64,000 bases of DNA from Burkholderia ambifaria AMMD (GCF_000203915.1 NC_008390.1:1488001-1552000); one strand, 5' to 3'. Shown: positions 47,823-55,836, counted from the first letter of the stretch. Made by a program: numbers and translations. The notes: a model not told the origin generated them from the letters alone.

Positions 47823-48920
47823 ATGAACGTCACCGAATACTACACGCGCGAATTGACCACGCGCGGCTATCAGTCCGATCCCGCGCAGCGCGCGGCCGTC
47901 GACCGCCTGCAGCACTGCTTCGACGAGTGGGTCGACTACAAGGCGCGCCGCTCGAACGCGTTCAAGAAGCTCATCAATCATCCGGACCTGCCGCGTGGTG
48001 TCTACATGTGGGGCGGCGTCGGCCGCGGCAAGAGCTTCCTGATGGACAGCTTTTACGCGGTGGTGCCCGTGCAGCGCAAGACGCGCCTGCACTTCCACGA
48101 ATTCATGCGCGAAGTGCACCGCGAACTCGAGGAGCTGAAAGGGCAGGCCGATCCGCTCGACGAACTCGCGCGACGCATCGCGAAGCGCTACCGGCTGATC
48201 TGCTTCGACGAATTCCACGTGTCGGACATCGCGGACGCGATGATCCTGTACCGGCTGCTCGATCGCCTGTTCAACAACGGCGTGCAGTTCGTGATGACGT
48301 CCAACTACGATCCCGACGACCTGTATCCCGATGGCCTGCATCGCGACCGCATGCTGCCGGCGATCGCGCTGATCAAGGAAAAGCTCGCCGTGCTGAACGT
48401 CGACGCGGGCGTCGACTATCGCCAGCGCACGCTCGCGCAGGTGCGGATGTATCACACGCCGCTCGGCGCGGACGCCGATCGCGAACTGCGTCATGCATTC
48501 GCGAAGCTCGCCGCGGTGCCCGACGAAAGCCCGATCCTGCATATCGAGAAGCGTGAACTGAAGGCGTTGCGCAAGGCCGACGGGGTCGTCTGGTTCGATT
48601 TCGCGACGCTCTGCGGCGGCCCGCGTTCGCAGAACGACTATCTCGAGCTGGCGAGCCGTTTTCACGCGATCGTGCTGTCCGAAGTGCCGCAGATGTCGCC
48701 GCGCATGGCATCGGAGGCGCGGCGCTTCACGTGGCTCATCGACGTGCTGTACGACCACAAGGTCAAGCTGCTGATGTCGGCGGCGGTGCCGGCGGAGCAA
48801 CTGTACATCGAAGGGCCGATGGCGAACGAGTTCGCGCGCACGGTGTCGCGGATCGTCGAGATGCAGTCGAAGGAATACATTGAAACGCCGCGTCGCATCG
48901 TCGATACTTCGCTGACCTGA
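47823..48920 (+). CDS. zapE: AFG1-family ATPase, cell division protein ZapE
   Basis: ZapE is a peripheral membrane P-loop ATPase that associates with FtsZ rings in E. coli; the mitochondrial relative is AFG1. The 365-aa protein has Walker A GGVGRGKS at 64-71, Walker B LICFDEFHV, and a sensor-like FVMTSNYDPDDLYPDGLHRDR. The ATG follows the terminator by 12 bp, so the gene needs its own promoter, read-through or processing. It lies directly after lpd, an arrangement common in beta-proteobacteria. Confidence 0.96.
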   Translation: MNVTEYYTRELTTRGYQSDPAQRAAVDRLQHCFDEWVDYKARRSNAFKKLINHPDLPRGVYMWGGVGRGKSFLMDSFYAVVPVQRKTRLHFHEFMREVHRELEELKGQADPLDELARRIAKRYRLICFDEFHVSDIADAMILYRLLDRLFNNGVQFVMTSNYDPDDLYPDGLHRDRMLPAIALIKEKLAVLNVDAGVDYRQRTLAQVRMYHTPLGADADRELRHAFAKLAAVPDESPILHIEKRELKALRKADGVVWFDFATLCGGPRSQNDYLELASRFHAIVLSEVPQMSPRMASEARRFTWLIDVLYDHKVKLLMSAAVPAEQLYIEGPMANEFARTVSRIVEMQSKEYIETPRRIVDTSLT

Positions 48921-49064
48921 GCGTAGTTTTCGATAAATGACGGGCTTTAAACGTCAATTCCGGTCAAATTATCGCGATCCCCGGGTATTTTCGGACTTGT
49001 CTTATATTCATCGTTGAAGTCGGCCGATATCGTTGTGTCATGGTTCCTAAGGCTGGAGATATCC

Positions 49065-49475
49065 ATGACACCGTATCGCGATCTGACCGACCACGAGTGG
49101 CACTGCGTCGTGCCGCTTCTGCCCGAAATGCAGCCGCGCACCGAGTTGCGCGGCCGGCCGTTGGCCAACACGCGCGCCGTCCTGAACGGCGTTCTATGGG
49201 TCATCTATAGCGGCGCGACCTGGTCCGCGATGCCGCGTCGTTACCCTTCATATCAGACATGCCATCGCCGCTTTAAGGTCTGGCACGAGACCGGCACGTT
49301 GATGCAAGTGATGCGTGAGCTGTATGGCGACGCAGGCGTGAATCTGTGCAACGAACTGTCCACGCGGATGCGCAAGCACACGCAATCGAAGGCGGCAGAG
49401 GCGCGGGGTGCCGCGGCGCCGGTGTATCGTGCACCGGGCAGCTATGCGTCGGATACGCTGAAGCACGCAGCGTGA
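49065..49475 (+). CDS. stand-alone IS5-type transposase N-terminal domain protein (second copy)
   Basis: This 136-aa protein begins MTPYRDLTDHEWHCVVPLLPE behind CTGGAGAT. It has the DUF4096 pattern of IS5/IS402-type transposase N-termini: LRGRPLANTRAVLNGVLWVIYSGATWSAMP, RYPSYQTCHRRFKVW and GTL. The DDE domain is missing, and a Lys/Ala-rich tail with RMRKHTQSKAAEARG replaces it. It is a distant paralogue of the protein at 21543-21944, sharing motifs in the same order. A terminator follows, and no terminal inverted repeats or target duplications are visible. A domesticated DNA-binding role is inferred. Confidence 0.78.
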   Translation: MTPYRDLTDHEWHCVVPLLPEMQPRTELRGRPLANTRAVLNGVLWVIYSGATWSAMPRRYPSYQTCHRRFKVWHETGTLMQVMRELYGDAGVNLCNELSTRMRKHTQSKAAEARGAAAPVYRAPGSYASDTLKHAA

Positions 49476-49509
49476 TGTCGCCCGGTTTCATTCACGCACG
49501 CACCCAAAC

Positions 49510-49543
49510 AAAATCGGCCTGACTACATCGCAGGCCGATTTTT
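49510..49543. terminator. bidirectional terminator
   Basis: The 12-bp stem AAAATCGGCCTG/CAGGCCGATTTT with a 9-nt loop separates the convergent transposase-like and DUF2147 genes. Confidence 0.88.
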
Positions 49544-49574
49544 CATTGCATCGCGCGTATCGACGCGCGTCGCG

Positions 49575-50036
49575 TTATTGTGCGCGAACCCAGGTCTGCG
49601 ACCGGCCGAGCAGCGATACGCCGATGTAGCCGCGCACGACGAGCTTCTGGCCGCCGTCTGCCAGCGACATCTTGCACTTGTAGACCTTGCCGTTTTCCGG
49701 GTCGAGAATGTTGCCGCCGTCCCAGTGGTCGCCGTCCTTCTTCATCGCCTTGATGATCGTCATGCCTTTGATGAGCTGATCCTTGCGCTCGTCCGTGCAC
49801 GCGGTGCAGCGGCGATCGGGCGTGTCGTTGGCGCCGAGGCCCTTGACGACCTTGCCCGACAGCGTACCGTCGCCGTCTTCGGCGATCTGCACGAGTGCCT
49901 TCGGCTGATGCGTGTTGTCGTCGATCGTCTGCCACATGCCGACGGGGTTGTCGGCCTGCGCGTAGGTGGGGGCGGCGCAAGCGAGCAGTGCGCTTGCGAC
50001 GGCCAGTGCGCGCAACGGGCGGGTCAGTTGAATCAT
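49575..50036 (-). CDS. DUF2147 secreted protein
   Basis: This 153-aa protein starts at ATG 50036 behind AAGGAGGAAG. A signal peptide (MIQLTRPLRALAVASALLACAAPTYA) is cut before QAD. The mature part shows the DUF2147 layout: GMWQTIDDNTHQPKALVQIAEDGDGTLSGKV, a CTACTD pair of cysteines probably forming a disulphide, DGGNILDPENGKVYKCKMSL and a final GRSQTWVR. These proteins form small lipocalin-like beta barrels in the periplasm, with unknown ligands. It lies downstream of the TpsB gene on the same strand but 165 bp away, so it is probably separate. Confidence 0.88.
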   Translation of the reverse strand: MIQLTRPLRALAVASALLACAAPTYAQADNPVGMWQTIDDNTHQPKALVQIAEDGDGTLSGKVVKGLGANDTPDRRCTACTDERKDQLIKGMTIIKAMKKDGDHWDGGNILDPENGKVYKCKMSLADGGQKLVVRGYIGVSLLGRSQTWVRAQ

Positions 50037-50201
50037 TGTCTTCCTCCTTGTTTCATGTCGTGTTCGATTCGCCCGCACGACCGCCTGCATGGGGCGTGGC
50101 ATGTTGCGAGCTTTCCCAGAATACGTGAAACGACGCGCTGCGTTTGATAGAGGGGGCTCTAATCCAAACAGCCCGCGAGACGCGCGCTGTCTGGTGACCG
50201 A

Positions 50202-51887
50202 TCAGTTCAACTGATACGAGAACGCGGCATTCACGCGCGGGCTGCGCGATGCGCTTTCAACGGGTGCATCGCCGACCGGCTTCGCGATATTCAGGTCGAG
50301 ACTGTAGTAGCGGCTGTCCGAAAACCGTACGCCGATACCGACCGACGACAAGCGGCTCGGCGACGGCGTGCCCGTATGCAGGTACACACGTGCCCTGTCA
50401 TAAGCGATGTACGGCGTGATCGACTTCATGTACGTCCAGCCCGGCGTGAAGGCGCGATTGACCTCCAGCGACATCCCCCATCCCGAGTCGCCCGACGTTT
50501 CGCCCGGTTGGTAGCCGAGCGCATAGCGTGTCGAACCGAACGAGATCTGTTCGGACGTCGGCAGCGAATCGGGGCTGTACTGGCCGGTCAGCGACACCGA
50601 CGTGCCGATCTTGAACGGCCATTCGTTGGTCTGCGTGAAGGTCGCACCGGTGCGCACGAACGTCAGCGAAATCGGGCTGTCCACCGATGTCGTGTTCGAG
50701 CCGATCGTGATGTCCTGCGATTTCGACGCGCCGAGAATGTTGAAGCCCTTCGCGACGTTGACGCTGAGTTTCTGAACCTGCTTGGCCGACACGCTCGTGT
50801 AGTCGAGCTGCATCTGCAGCACGCGGACCTGCGAGCGCGTGTCGATGCTGTTGCCGGTGATCGTGTTCTGGTAGCGGTCTTCGTTGTGCGACGCATAGCC
50901 CGACACGGTGCCGAGCAGGCTGCGCTGGTTGTTCAGCAGCAACGGATAGGATGCCGAAAGACCGAGCTTCTCGTTCTTGACCGTCCGCTCGACGGTCGAC
51001 GGCAGGCCCGGGTTGTCGGTCGGCTTGCCGCGATACGTGCTGGCGTCGAGGCGCGTGACCAGGCCGCTGCTGCCGACCGGCACCGCGCCGCTGAATGCGA
51101 CGTAGGTCTGCTTGTCGCGGCCGGGCGGCACCAGTGCGGAAATGCTCAATTGCTCGCCAAACGACGTGAGGCCATTCTCGGTCGCGGTGATGAGCCCCTG
51201 GACGCCCGGGTGATTGAAATCGATGCCGGTGCTGATGTTGAATGCCTTGCGGTCGACGGCGAGTTCGAGCGTCGTCGCGCCGTCGGTCGTTTGCGGCGGC
51301 GGCACGTTGGCCTTCACCGTGACGCCGGGCAGGAGGCCGAAGGTGTTCACGTAGCGTTCGAACGTCGCGCGGCGCAGCGGGCGATCGGCCGTGATGTGCG
51401 CGGCGATCGCGCGGATCTTCGATTCCATCGCGCCGGGCTTGCCGGTGACCTTGACGTCCGACACGTAGCCTTCGACGACCGTGACGCGCACGACGCCGTT
51501 CTCGAACGTCTGCGCGGGAATGAACGCGAACGACAGCGCATAGCCGCGATCCTGGTACAGCTTGGTCACGCCGTTGGCGGTTTCGATAAGCTCGCCGATC
51601 GTGATGTCCTTGCCGACGAGGGGCGTGAAGCGACGCGAGATTTCGTCGAACGGCACCGACTTCACGCCTTCGACCTGGAACGTTGTCGGTGTCACGTGCC
51701 GCGACAGCAGCTCCTGCAACTGCGGTGCCTGCGGCGCGACCTGCACGGTGACGCTCGGCCCTTTCTTCGGCGCGTTGATCTGGGGGAGGGAATCGAGCGG
51801 GTTGCCTGCTGCGCGCGTCTGTGCCTGTGCCGTGCCTGCTGCTGCGATGGCGAGCAGCATCATCCATGTATCGAATCTGGATTTCAT
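50202..51887 (-). CDS. TpsB-type outer-membrane transporter (ShlB/FhaC family)
   Basis: This 561-aa protein resembles the two-partner secretion pores that translocate large adhesins or haemolysins. It has a signal peptide (MLLAIAAAGTAQA), a Pro-rich N-terminus, and POTRA domains at about 65-215 (TTFQVEGVKSVPFDEISRRF, VVRVTVVEGYVSDVKV). A 16-stranded barrel follows (about 215-561), with the conserved loop-6 region GSTRYALGYQPGETSGDSGW. It ends FSYQLN, so the last residue is not aromatic as is usual. No TpsA gene with a filamentous-haemagglutinin domain is present; instead two repetitive lipoproteins precede it in the operon. Confidence 0.88.
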   Translation of the reverse strand: MKSRFDTWMMLLAIAAAGTAQAQTRAAGNPLDSLPQINAPKKGPSVTVQVAPQAPQLQELLSRHVTPTTFQVEGVKSVPFDEISRRFTPLVGKDITIGELIETANGVTKLYQDRGYALSFAFIPAQTFENGVVRVTVVEGYVSDVKVTGKPGAMESKIRAIAAHITADRPLRRATFERYVNTFGLLPGVTVKANVPPPQTTDGATTLELAVDRKAFNISTGIDFNHPGVQGLITATENGLTSFGEQLSISALVPPGRDKQTYVAFSGAVPVGSSGLVTRLDASTYRGKPTDNPGLPSTVERTVKNEKLGLSASYPLLLNNQRSLLGTVSGYASHNEDRYQNTITGNSIDTRSQVRVLQMQLDYTSVSAKQVQKLSVNVAKGFNILGASKSQDITIGSNTTSVDSPISLTFVRTGATFTQTNEWPFKIGTSVSLTGQYSPDSLPTSEQISFGSTRYALGYQPGETSGDSGWGMSLEVNRAFTPGWTYMKSITPYIAYDRARVYLHTGTPSPSRLSSVGIGVRFSDSRYYSLDLNIAKPVGDAPVESASRSPRVNAAFSYQLN

Positions 51888-52032
51888 TGTTCTTCCTCGT
51901 AGGCCTTTCTTTTCGTCTTCGTTCTAATGCGGGCGCGCGACATTCGGGTGTCGTGCGCCGCGTGCCGCATCGCCGGTTGTGTTTTGTACGGCCGCGCCTC
52001 CTGCTCCGGCTGCAAAGGCGCGACCGTCCTCC

Positions 52033-53304
52033 TTACTTGCCGACGCTACCCAGCGTGCCCAGCAGCCCCGTTACCGGCGCCAGCAGGCCCGTCGAGCCGC
52101 CCGACGAGGCCGTCCCCGACACCCCGCCGACGAGCGACGTGACCGGCGCGAGCGGATTCGACGAAGCCCCGGATCCCGCCGCGCCACCCACTGCTGCGGT
52201 GACAGTATTCAGCAAACCGGTGACCGGCGCGAGAGGGTTTGCCCCGCCTGCGCCACCCGTCGCGCCGCCCACGGCGCCCGTGAGCGAACCGAGCGGCGTC
52301 GAGCCGAGGCCGGACAGCAGGCCGCCGAGCGGGTTCGTCGCGCTGGAACCCGACGATGAGCCGTTCTGAACGGCCGTGGTCGAGCCGCCGACGAGGCTCG
52401 TGATCAGGCCGGGGATGGGTGCCGCGCCGTTCGGGCCGTTCGGGTTCACGAGGCCGCCCGCGTTCGTCACGGTGTTGCCGACCGCGGTGACGAGCTGGCC
52501 GACGTCGCCGACGAGCGGTTGATTCGACGTGCTACCCACTTGCTTGCCCGCCGAGCTGATCGCGCCGCCGACCTGACCGAGCAGGCCCGATACCGGTTGA
52601 CCGAGGCCCGTGGTCGTGCCGACTTGTTGCGTGACCTGACCCGCGGTGATCACCAGCGGCGTGATTGCCGAGCTGAGCGGTTGCGTCACTTGCTGCACGG
52701 CGCCCGATGACAGCGTCGAGCCGATCGTCGTGCCGGCGGCCGTCAGACCGTTGGCGACGGTGTCGAGCACGGTGCCGACCGGTGTCGTCACCGGGGCGAG
52801 CGGCGAGAGCTGCCCGGTGCCGAGCGCCTTGACCGTCGAGCTCAGCCCCGACACGGTGTTGCTCGTCGCGCCGACGACGTTCCCGAGGCCGGCGACCGTC
52901 GTGCCGACCGGGTCCTTGATCGTGCCGGTCTGTCCCAGCCCGTTGCTCAACGCATCGGCGGCCGCGCCGACGATCGTGCCGGTGCTCGAGATGGTGCTGC
53001 CGACGCCCTTCGTCACGCCGTCGCCGAGGCCCGGCACGCTGATGTTGCCGACAGTGCTGCCGAGGTCGGTCGCGGTCTGGCCGACCGTGCTGACAACGCC
53101 GTTGGTGCCGGTCGCCGTACCGCTGGTGCCACTCGTGCCGGTAGTACCGCTCGTGCCGCTGGAGCCGCCGCCGTTGTTGGCGGTCGGCGGCGTGCTGACG
53201 CTGTTGCCGCCGCAGGCGGCCAGCAGGCACGCAGCGGCGAATACGGTGACGGGCATGCGCCACTGGCGCGGCGCGACTGTCGTGAAGGAACGTTGCTGGG
53301 ACAT
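52033..53304 (-). CDS. repetitive Gly/Thr/Ser/Val-rich lipoprotein B
   Basis: This 423-aa protein starts behind GAGGAG. The signal peptide has a lipobox CLLAAC, so it is a lipoprotein. The mature part begins with a low-complexity GTSGT tract and continues with degenerate repeats of about 10-25 residues rich in Gly, Thr, Val and Leu (VGSTISSTGTIVGAAADAL, PLAPVTGLLNTVTAAVGGA). Similar genes are sometimes called collagen-like, but there is no Gly-X-Y periodicity. It shares its architecture and repeat phrases with the upstream lipoprotein A, so the two are tandem paralogues. A surface or adhesive role is inferred from the TpsB and Tad neighbours. Confidence 0.8.
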   Translation of the reverse strand: MSQQRSFTTVAPRQWRMPVTVFAAACLLAACGGNSVSTPPTANNGGGSSGTSGTTGTSGTSGTATGTNGVVSTVGQTATDLGSTVGNISVPGLGDGVTKGVGSTISSTGTIVGAAADALSNGLGQTGTIKDPVGTTVAGLGNVVGATSNTVSGLSSTVKALGTGQLSPLAPVTTPVGTVLDTVANGLTAAGTTIGSTLSSGAVQQVTQPLSSAITPLVITAGQVTQQVGTTTGLGQPVSGLLGQVGGAISSAGKQVGSTSNQPLVGDVGQLVTAVGNTVTNAGGLVNPNGPNGAAPIPGLITSLVGGSTTAVQNGSSSGSSATNPLGGLLSGLGSTPLGSLTGAVGGATGGAGGANPLAPVTGLLNTVTAAVGGAAGSGASSNPLAPVTSLVGGVSGTASSGGSTGLLAPVTGLLGTLGSVGK

Positions 53305-53344
53305 GATGGACTCCTCGCTGTCTTGTCGATGAATGGATGTCTGA

Positions 53345-54928
53345 TTACTTGCCGCGCGTGCCGCCGAGCAGGCCGCCGATCAGCGACGTGACAGGTGCGA
53401 GCAGATTCGAACCCGAGCCCGAGTTCGTGACGGCGCCCGTGGTGCCGCTCAGTGACGGTGCGCCGCCCGTGCTGGTGACTGCGGTGACCGGAGCGGCGAT
53501 TGGATTGCCACCGCCGGTTGCGCTGCCGAGCGCGCCGGTGACCGTGGAGAGGAGGCCCGTGACGGGGGCGAGCGGGCCGCCGCTCGTGCCGCCGGCCGCG
53601 CCACCCAGTGCACCGGTAACGGTGGAGACGAGGCCGGTGACCGGAGCGAGCGGACCGCCGCTCGTGCCGCCGGCTGCGCCACCGAGTGCACCGGTGACGG
53701 TGGAGACGAGGCCGGTGACCGGAGCGAGCGGGCCGCCGCTGGTGCCGCCGGCTGCGCCGCCGAGTGCGCCGGTGACGGTGGAGACGAGGCCGGTGACCGG
53801 AGCGAGCGGGCCGCCGCTCGTGCCGCCCGTTGCGCCGCCGAGCGGGCCGCTGACCGTCGAGAGGAGGCCGGTGAGCGGGGCGAGCGGGTTGGTCGCGCCG
53901 CCGGTGCTGCCCGTGAGCAGGCCGCCGACTGCCTTGACGGTATTGCCGGTCGACGAGACGGTGTTGCCGAGGCCGGTCGTGACGGGGTTGCCGCCCGTCG
54001 AGGCGATCAGCGCGCCGCCCTGGTTCAGGCCGTTGCCGATCGTGCCGAGCAGCGTGTTGACCGGCGCGCCGAGGCCGGTGGCCGTCCCGATCGTCTGCGT
54101 CGTCTGGCCGACCATCGTCGTGATCGGCGTGATGGCCGAGCTGACCGTCTGCGTGATCTGCTGGATCGGGCCGGTCGACAGCGCGTTGGACAGCGTGGTG
54201 CCACCGTTCGATACCGCGTTGCCGACTTGCGTCACGAGGCCGCCGACGGCGCCGGTGACGGGGGCGAGCGGCGACAGCGGGCCGCTGCTGAGGCTCGTGA
54301 CCAGGTTGCCTGTTTGCGTGACCGCGCCGCCGAGCTGGTTGACGACGCCGCCCGTGCTCGAGACCGTGACGCCGACCGGGTCTTTCGTCGCACCGAGCTG
54401 GCCGAGGCCGCCGCCCACGCCAGTGCCGAGCGCCGTGACCGCGCCGCCGACGTACTGGATGATGCCGCCGGCGGCCTGCGTCGTGGCCGGATCGACGCCG
54501 GGCAGCGACTGGTTCGCGATGGTGCTGCCGAGGCCCGACGCGGTTCCACCGAGACTCGTGATGACGTTGCCGCCTTGTGCGAGGACATTCCCTACCGGGT
54601 TCGCCGACACACCGGAGGTGCCGCTCGTACCGCTGGACGTTCCACTCGTCGTTCCGCTGGTGCTGCCGCTCGTCGAACCGCTCGTGCTGCCGCTGGTCGA
54701 GCCGCTGGTGCTGCCCGAGGTGCCGCCGCTCGTCGAACCGGACGTGCCGCCCGACGTGCCGCCGCCCGACGTGGAGATCGAGTCGCTGCCGCCGGAACCG
54801 GAGCCGCCGCTGATCCCCTTGCTGATGGAACCCGAGCCGCCGCACGCGGAGAGGGAAAGCATGGCTGCCACGGTGGCCGCGATCATAGTCGTCCGAAGCA
54901 TGCCATGAGGGATAACCTGAATGTCCAT
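53345..54928 (-). CDS. repetitive Gly/Ser/Thr-rich lipoprotein A with 26-aa tandem repeats
   Basis: This 527-aa protein is the first gene of the operon. The start at 54928 has GAGGA 6 bp upstream; an ATG at 54901 is a weaker choice. The lipobox is LSLSAC. The mature N-terminus has about a dozen STSG-type tetrapeptides, then Val/Thr/Gly-rich segments like those of lipoprotein B (SSAITPITTMVGQTTQTIG), and then about 4.5 nearly identical 26-aa repeats (GLVSTVTGALGGAAGGTSGG then PLAPVT). No family function is known to me. A sigma-54 promoter lies about 50 bp upstream. Confidence 0.8.
   Translation of the reverse strand: MDIQVIPHGMLRTTMIAATVAAMLSLSACGGSGSISKGISGGSGSGGSDSISTSGGGTSGGTSGSTSGGTSGSTSGSTSGSTSGSTSGSTSGTTSGTSSGTSGTSGVSANPVGNVLAQGGNVITSLGGTASGLGSTIANQSLPGVDPATTQAAGGIIQYVGGAVTALGTGVGGGLGQLGATKDPVGVTVSSTGGVVNQLGGAVTQTGNLVTSLSSGPLSPLAPVTGAVGGLVTQVGNAVSNGGTTLSNALSTGPIQQITQTVSSAITPITTMVGQTTQTIGTATGLGAPVNTLLGTIGNGLNQGGALIASTGGNPVTTGLGNTVSSTGNTVKAVGGLLTGSTGGATNPLAPLTGLLSTVSGPLGGATGGTSGGPLAPVTGLVSTVTGALGGAAGGTSGGPLAPVTGLVSTVTGALGGAAGGTSGGPLAPVTGLVSTVTGALGGAAGGTSGGPLAPVTGLLSTVTGALGSATGGGNPIAAPVTAVTSTGGAPSLSGTTGAVTNSGSGSNLLAPVTSLIGGLLGGTRGK
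53538..53893. repeat. 78-bp tandem repeat array inside lipoprotein A gene
   Basis: About 4.5 head-to-tail copies of a 78-bp unit start at 53538, 53616, 53694, 53772 and 53850. The middle copies differ at only a few bases. The period is a multiple of three, so gain or loss of units keeps the frame and would vary protein length. Confidence 0.88.
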
Positions 54929-54979
54929 TTCGTCCTCGCATTGAAGCTGATGTTGTGTTGAGTGCTGCGAGGATTACTC

Positions 54980-54995
54980 TGCAACTGTCGTGCCA
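54980..54995 (-). promoter_or_regulatory. sigma-54 (-24/-12) promoter of the lipoprotein/TpsB operon
   Basis: On the minus strand the sequence reads TGGCACGACAGTTGCA, a full match to the consensus TGGCACG-N4-TTGCA. The GG and GC dinucleotides are 12 bp apart. Transcription would start near 54969, giving a leader of about 40 nt before lipoprotein A. Expression should need RpoN and an enhancer-binding protein. Confidence 0.85.
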
Positions 54996-55124
54996 TTTCG
55001 AGAGCCGTCGGCTCGACGATTGGTTTTAAACGACGCAATTCCTTGTCGGAAAAGGAATTTGGGGAAATTGAAAGATTGTTGAAACTGTTTAAAAGCCGTC
55101 AGATGAGAACGGTTTCGGTCGCTT

Positions 55125-55169
55125 CGTAACGTAACGTCACAACATTGGCGTTACGCGTGCGGCGTAACG
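55125..55169. promoter_or_regulatory. CGTTACG/CGTAACG motif cluster, candidate enhancer-binding site
   Basis: Four copies of CGTAACG or its complement CGTTACG occur at 55125-55131, 55130-55136, 55149-55155 and 55163-55169. They are 130-190 bp upstream of the minus-strand sigma-54 promoter, a typical distance for an activator of that promoter. A fifth copy lies at 55489-55495. The same heptamer precedes the sigma-54-like promoter at 18374. Confidence 0.6.
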
Positions 55170-55437
55170 TAGGGCCGGTACAGGCCCCGCGGGCGGTCTG
55201 TTGTTTTACTGGTGGATTAGGCGTGCACGTCTAACCTATCGTAAATCCTATGTGTAAGTCGTACCGAAACGCCGTACAAATGCGTTGTGCTCTCGGAAAG
55301 TTTTTTCGACCCGTCCTGAAAGAGGTTGGAACTTAAATAGGAACGGATATAGAATCCGGAGAAGATGTAAGGAAATGTACGGATTGGTACACGACGTTCG
55401 AGGAGGGGCACTATCGCGAATGTTAACTTCCATCAAA

Positions 55438-55470
55438 TTGTGATACTCACCCCTCGGGGTGACATATAAA
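55438..55470 (+). promoter_or_regulatory. candidate flp promoter with palindrome in the spacer
   Basis: TTGTGA (55438-55443) and CATATA/TATAAA (55463-55470) are separated by an overlong spacer of 19-21 bp. The spacer contains the palindrome TCACCCC-TC-GGGGTGA (55447-55462). Long spacers with a central palindrome are the hallmark of MerR-type activation; this is inference. Confidence 0.4.
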
Positions 55471-55591
55471 GAAAGCGCACCCGCTTGTCGTTACGCAGAT
55501 AACGAACGGCGCGGGGCACGGGCCAGATATACGGGGATGTACAACGTATAAAAGGCCAAAAAACGTACATACAGGCACGAGGAATTAAAAA

Positions 55592-55756
55592 ATGAAAGCA
55601 CTTATCAAGCGCTTCCTCAAGGAAGAAGACGGGGTGACCGCGATCGAGTATGGGCTGATTGCGGGTCTGATTGCGGCCTTGATCATTACCAGCGTGACGA
55701 CCATCGGCACGAAGATCGCGGCTCTGTTCTCCACGATTGCCAGTTCGCTGCCCTAA
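55592..55756 (+). CDS. flp: Flp/Fap-type pilin subunit
   Basis: This 54-aa prepilin of the tight-adherence (Tad) pilus starts at ATG 55592 behind CGAGGAA. It has a basic leader MKALIKRFLKEEDG cut after Gly14 by the TadV peptidase. The mature hydrophobic helix VTAIEYGLIAGLIAALIITS carries the conserved Glu at +5 followed by Tyr, the Flp motif. The gene leads the Tad cluster. Flp pilins are polymerised by TadA into bundled pili for adhesion and biofilm. Confidence 0.95.
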   Translation: MKALIKRFLKEEDGVTAIEYGLIAGLIAALIITSVTTIGTKIAALFSTIASSLP

Positions 55757-55836
55757 CCATTGCGGTTCGTTGGGGGCGAGCGAGTCGCGGTCGCGGCTCG
55801 CTCGCCGTTACATCGGCATGCGCAGTCGTTCGCGAT

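Larger units (their letters stand above)
54996..55591. other. AT-richer divergent regulatory region between the lipoprotein operon and flp
   Basis: Nearly 600 bp have no gene and are noticeably richer in A and T than the surroundings. The region holds the CGTTACG cluster (55125-55169, plus 55489-55495), a palindrome in a promoter-like context before flp (55438-55470), and inverted GTAC-containing segments such as ATGTAC...GTACAT close to flp. Its length and composition suit complex control of the Tad pilus and the lipoprotein operon by several regulators. Confidence 0.6.

Noticed and set aside
53538..53893. CRISPR array
   Set aside because: The repeats are contiguous without unique spacers and lie in frame inside a coding gene.
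52033..54928. Collagen-like triple-helix proteins
   Set aside because: Glycine does not occur at every third residue; the tracts have a period of four or irregular spacing.
55146..55161. A plus-strand sigma-54-like sequence TTGGCGTTACGCGTGC with GG/GC spacing of 12
   Set aside because: The -24 and -12 boxes are poor beyond the dinucleotides, it overlaps the CGTTACG cluster, and flp starts more than 400 bp away.
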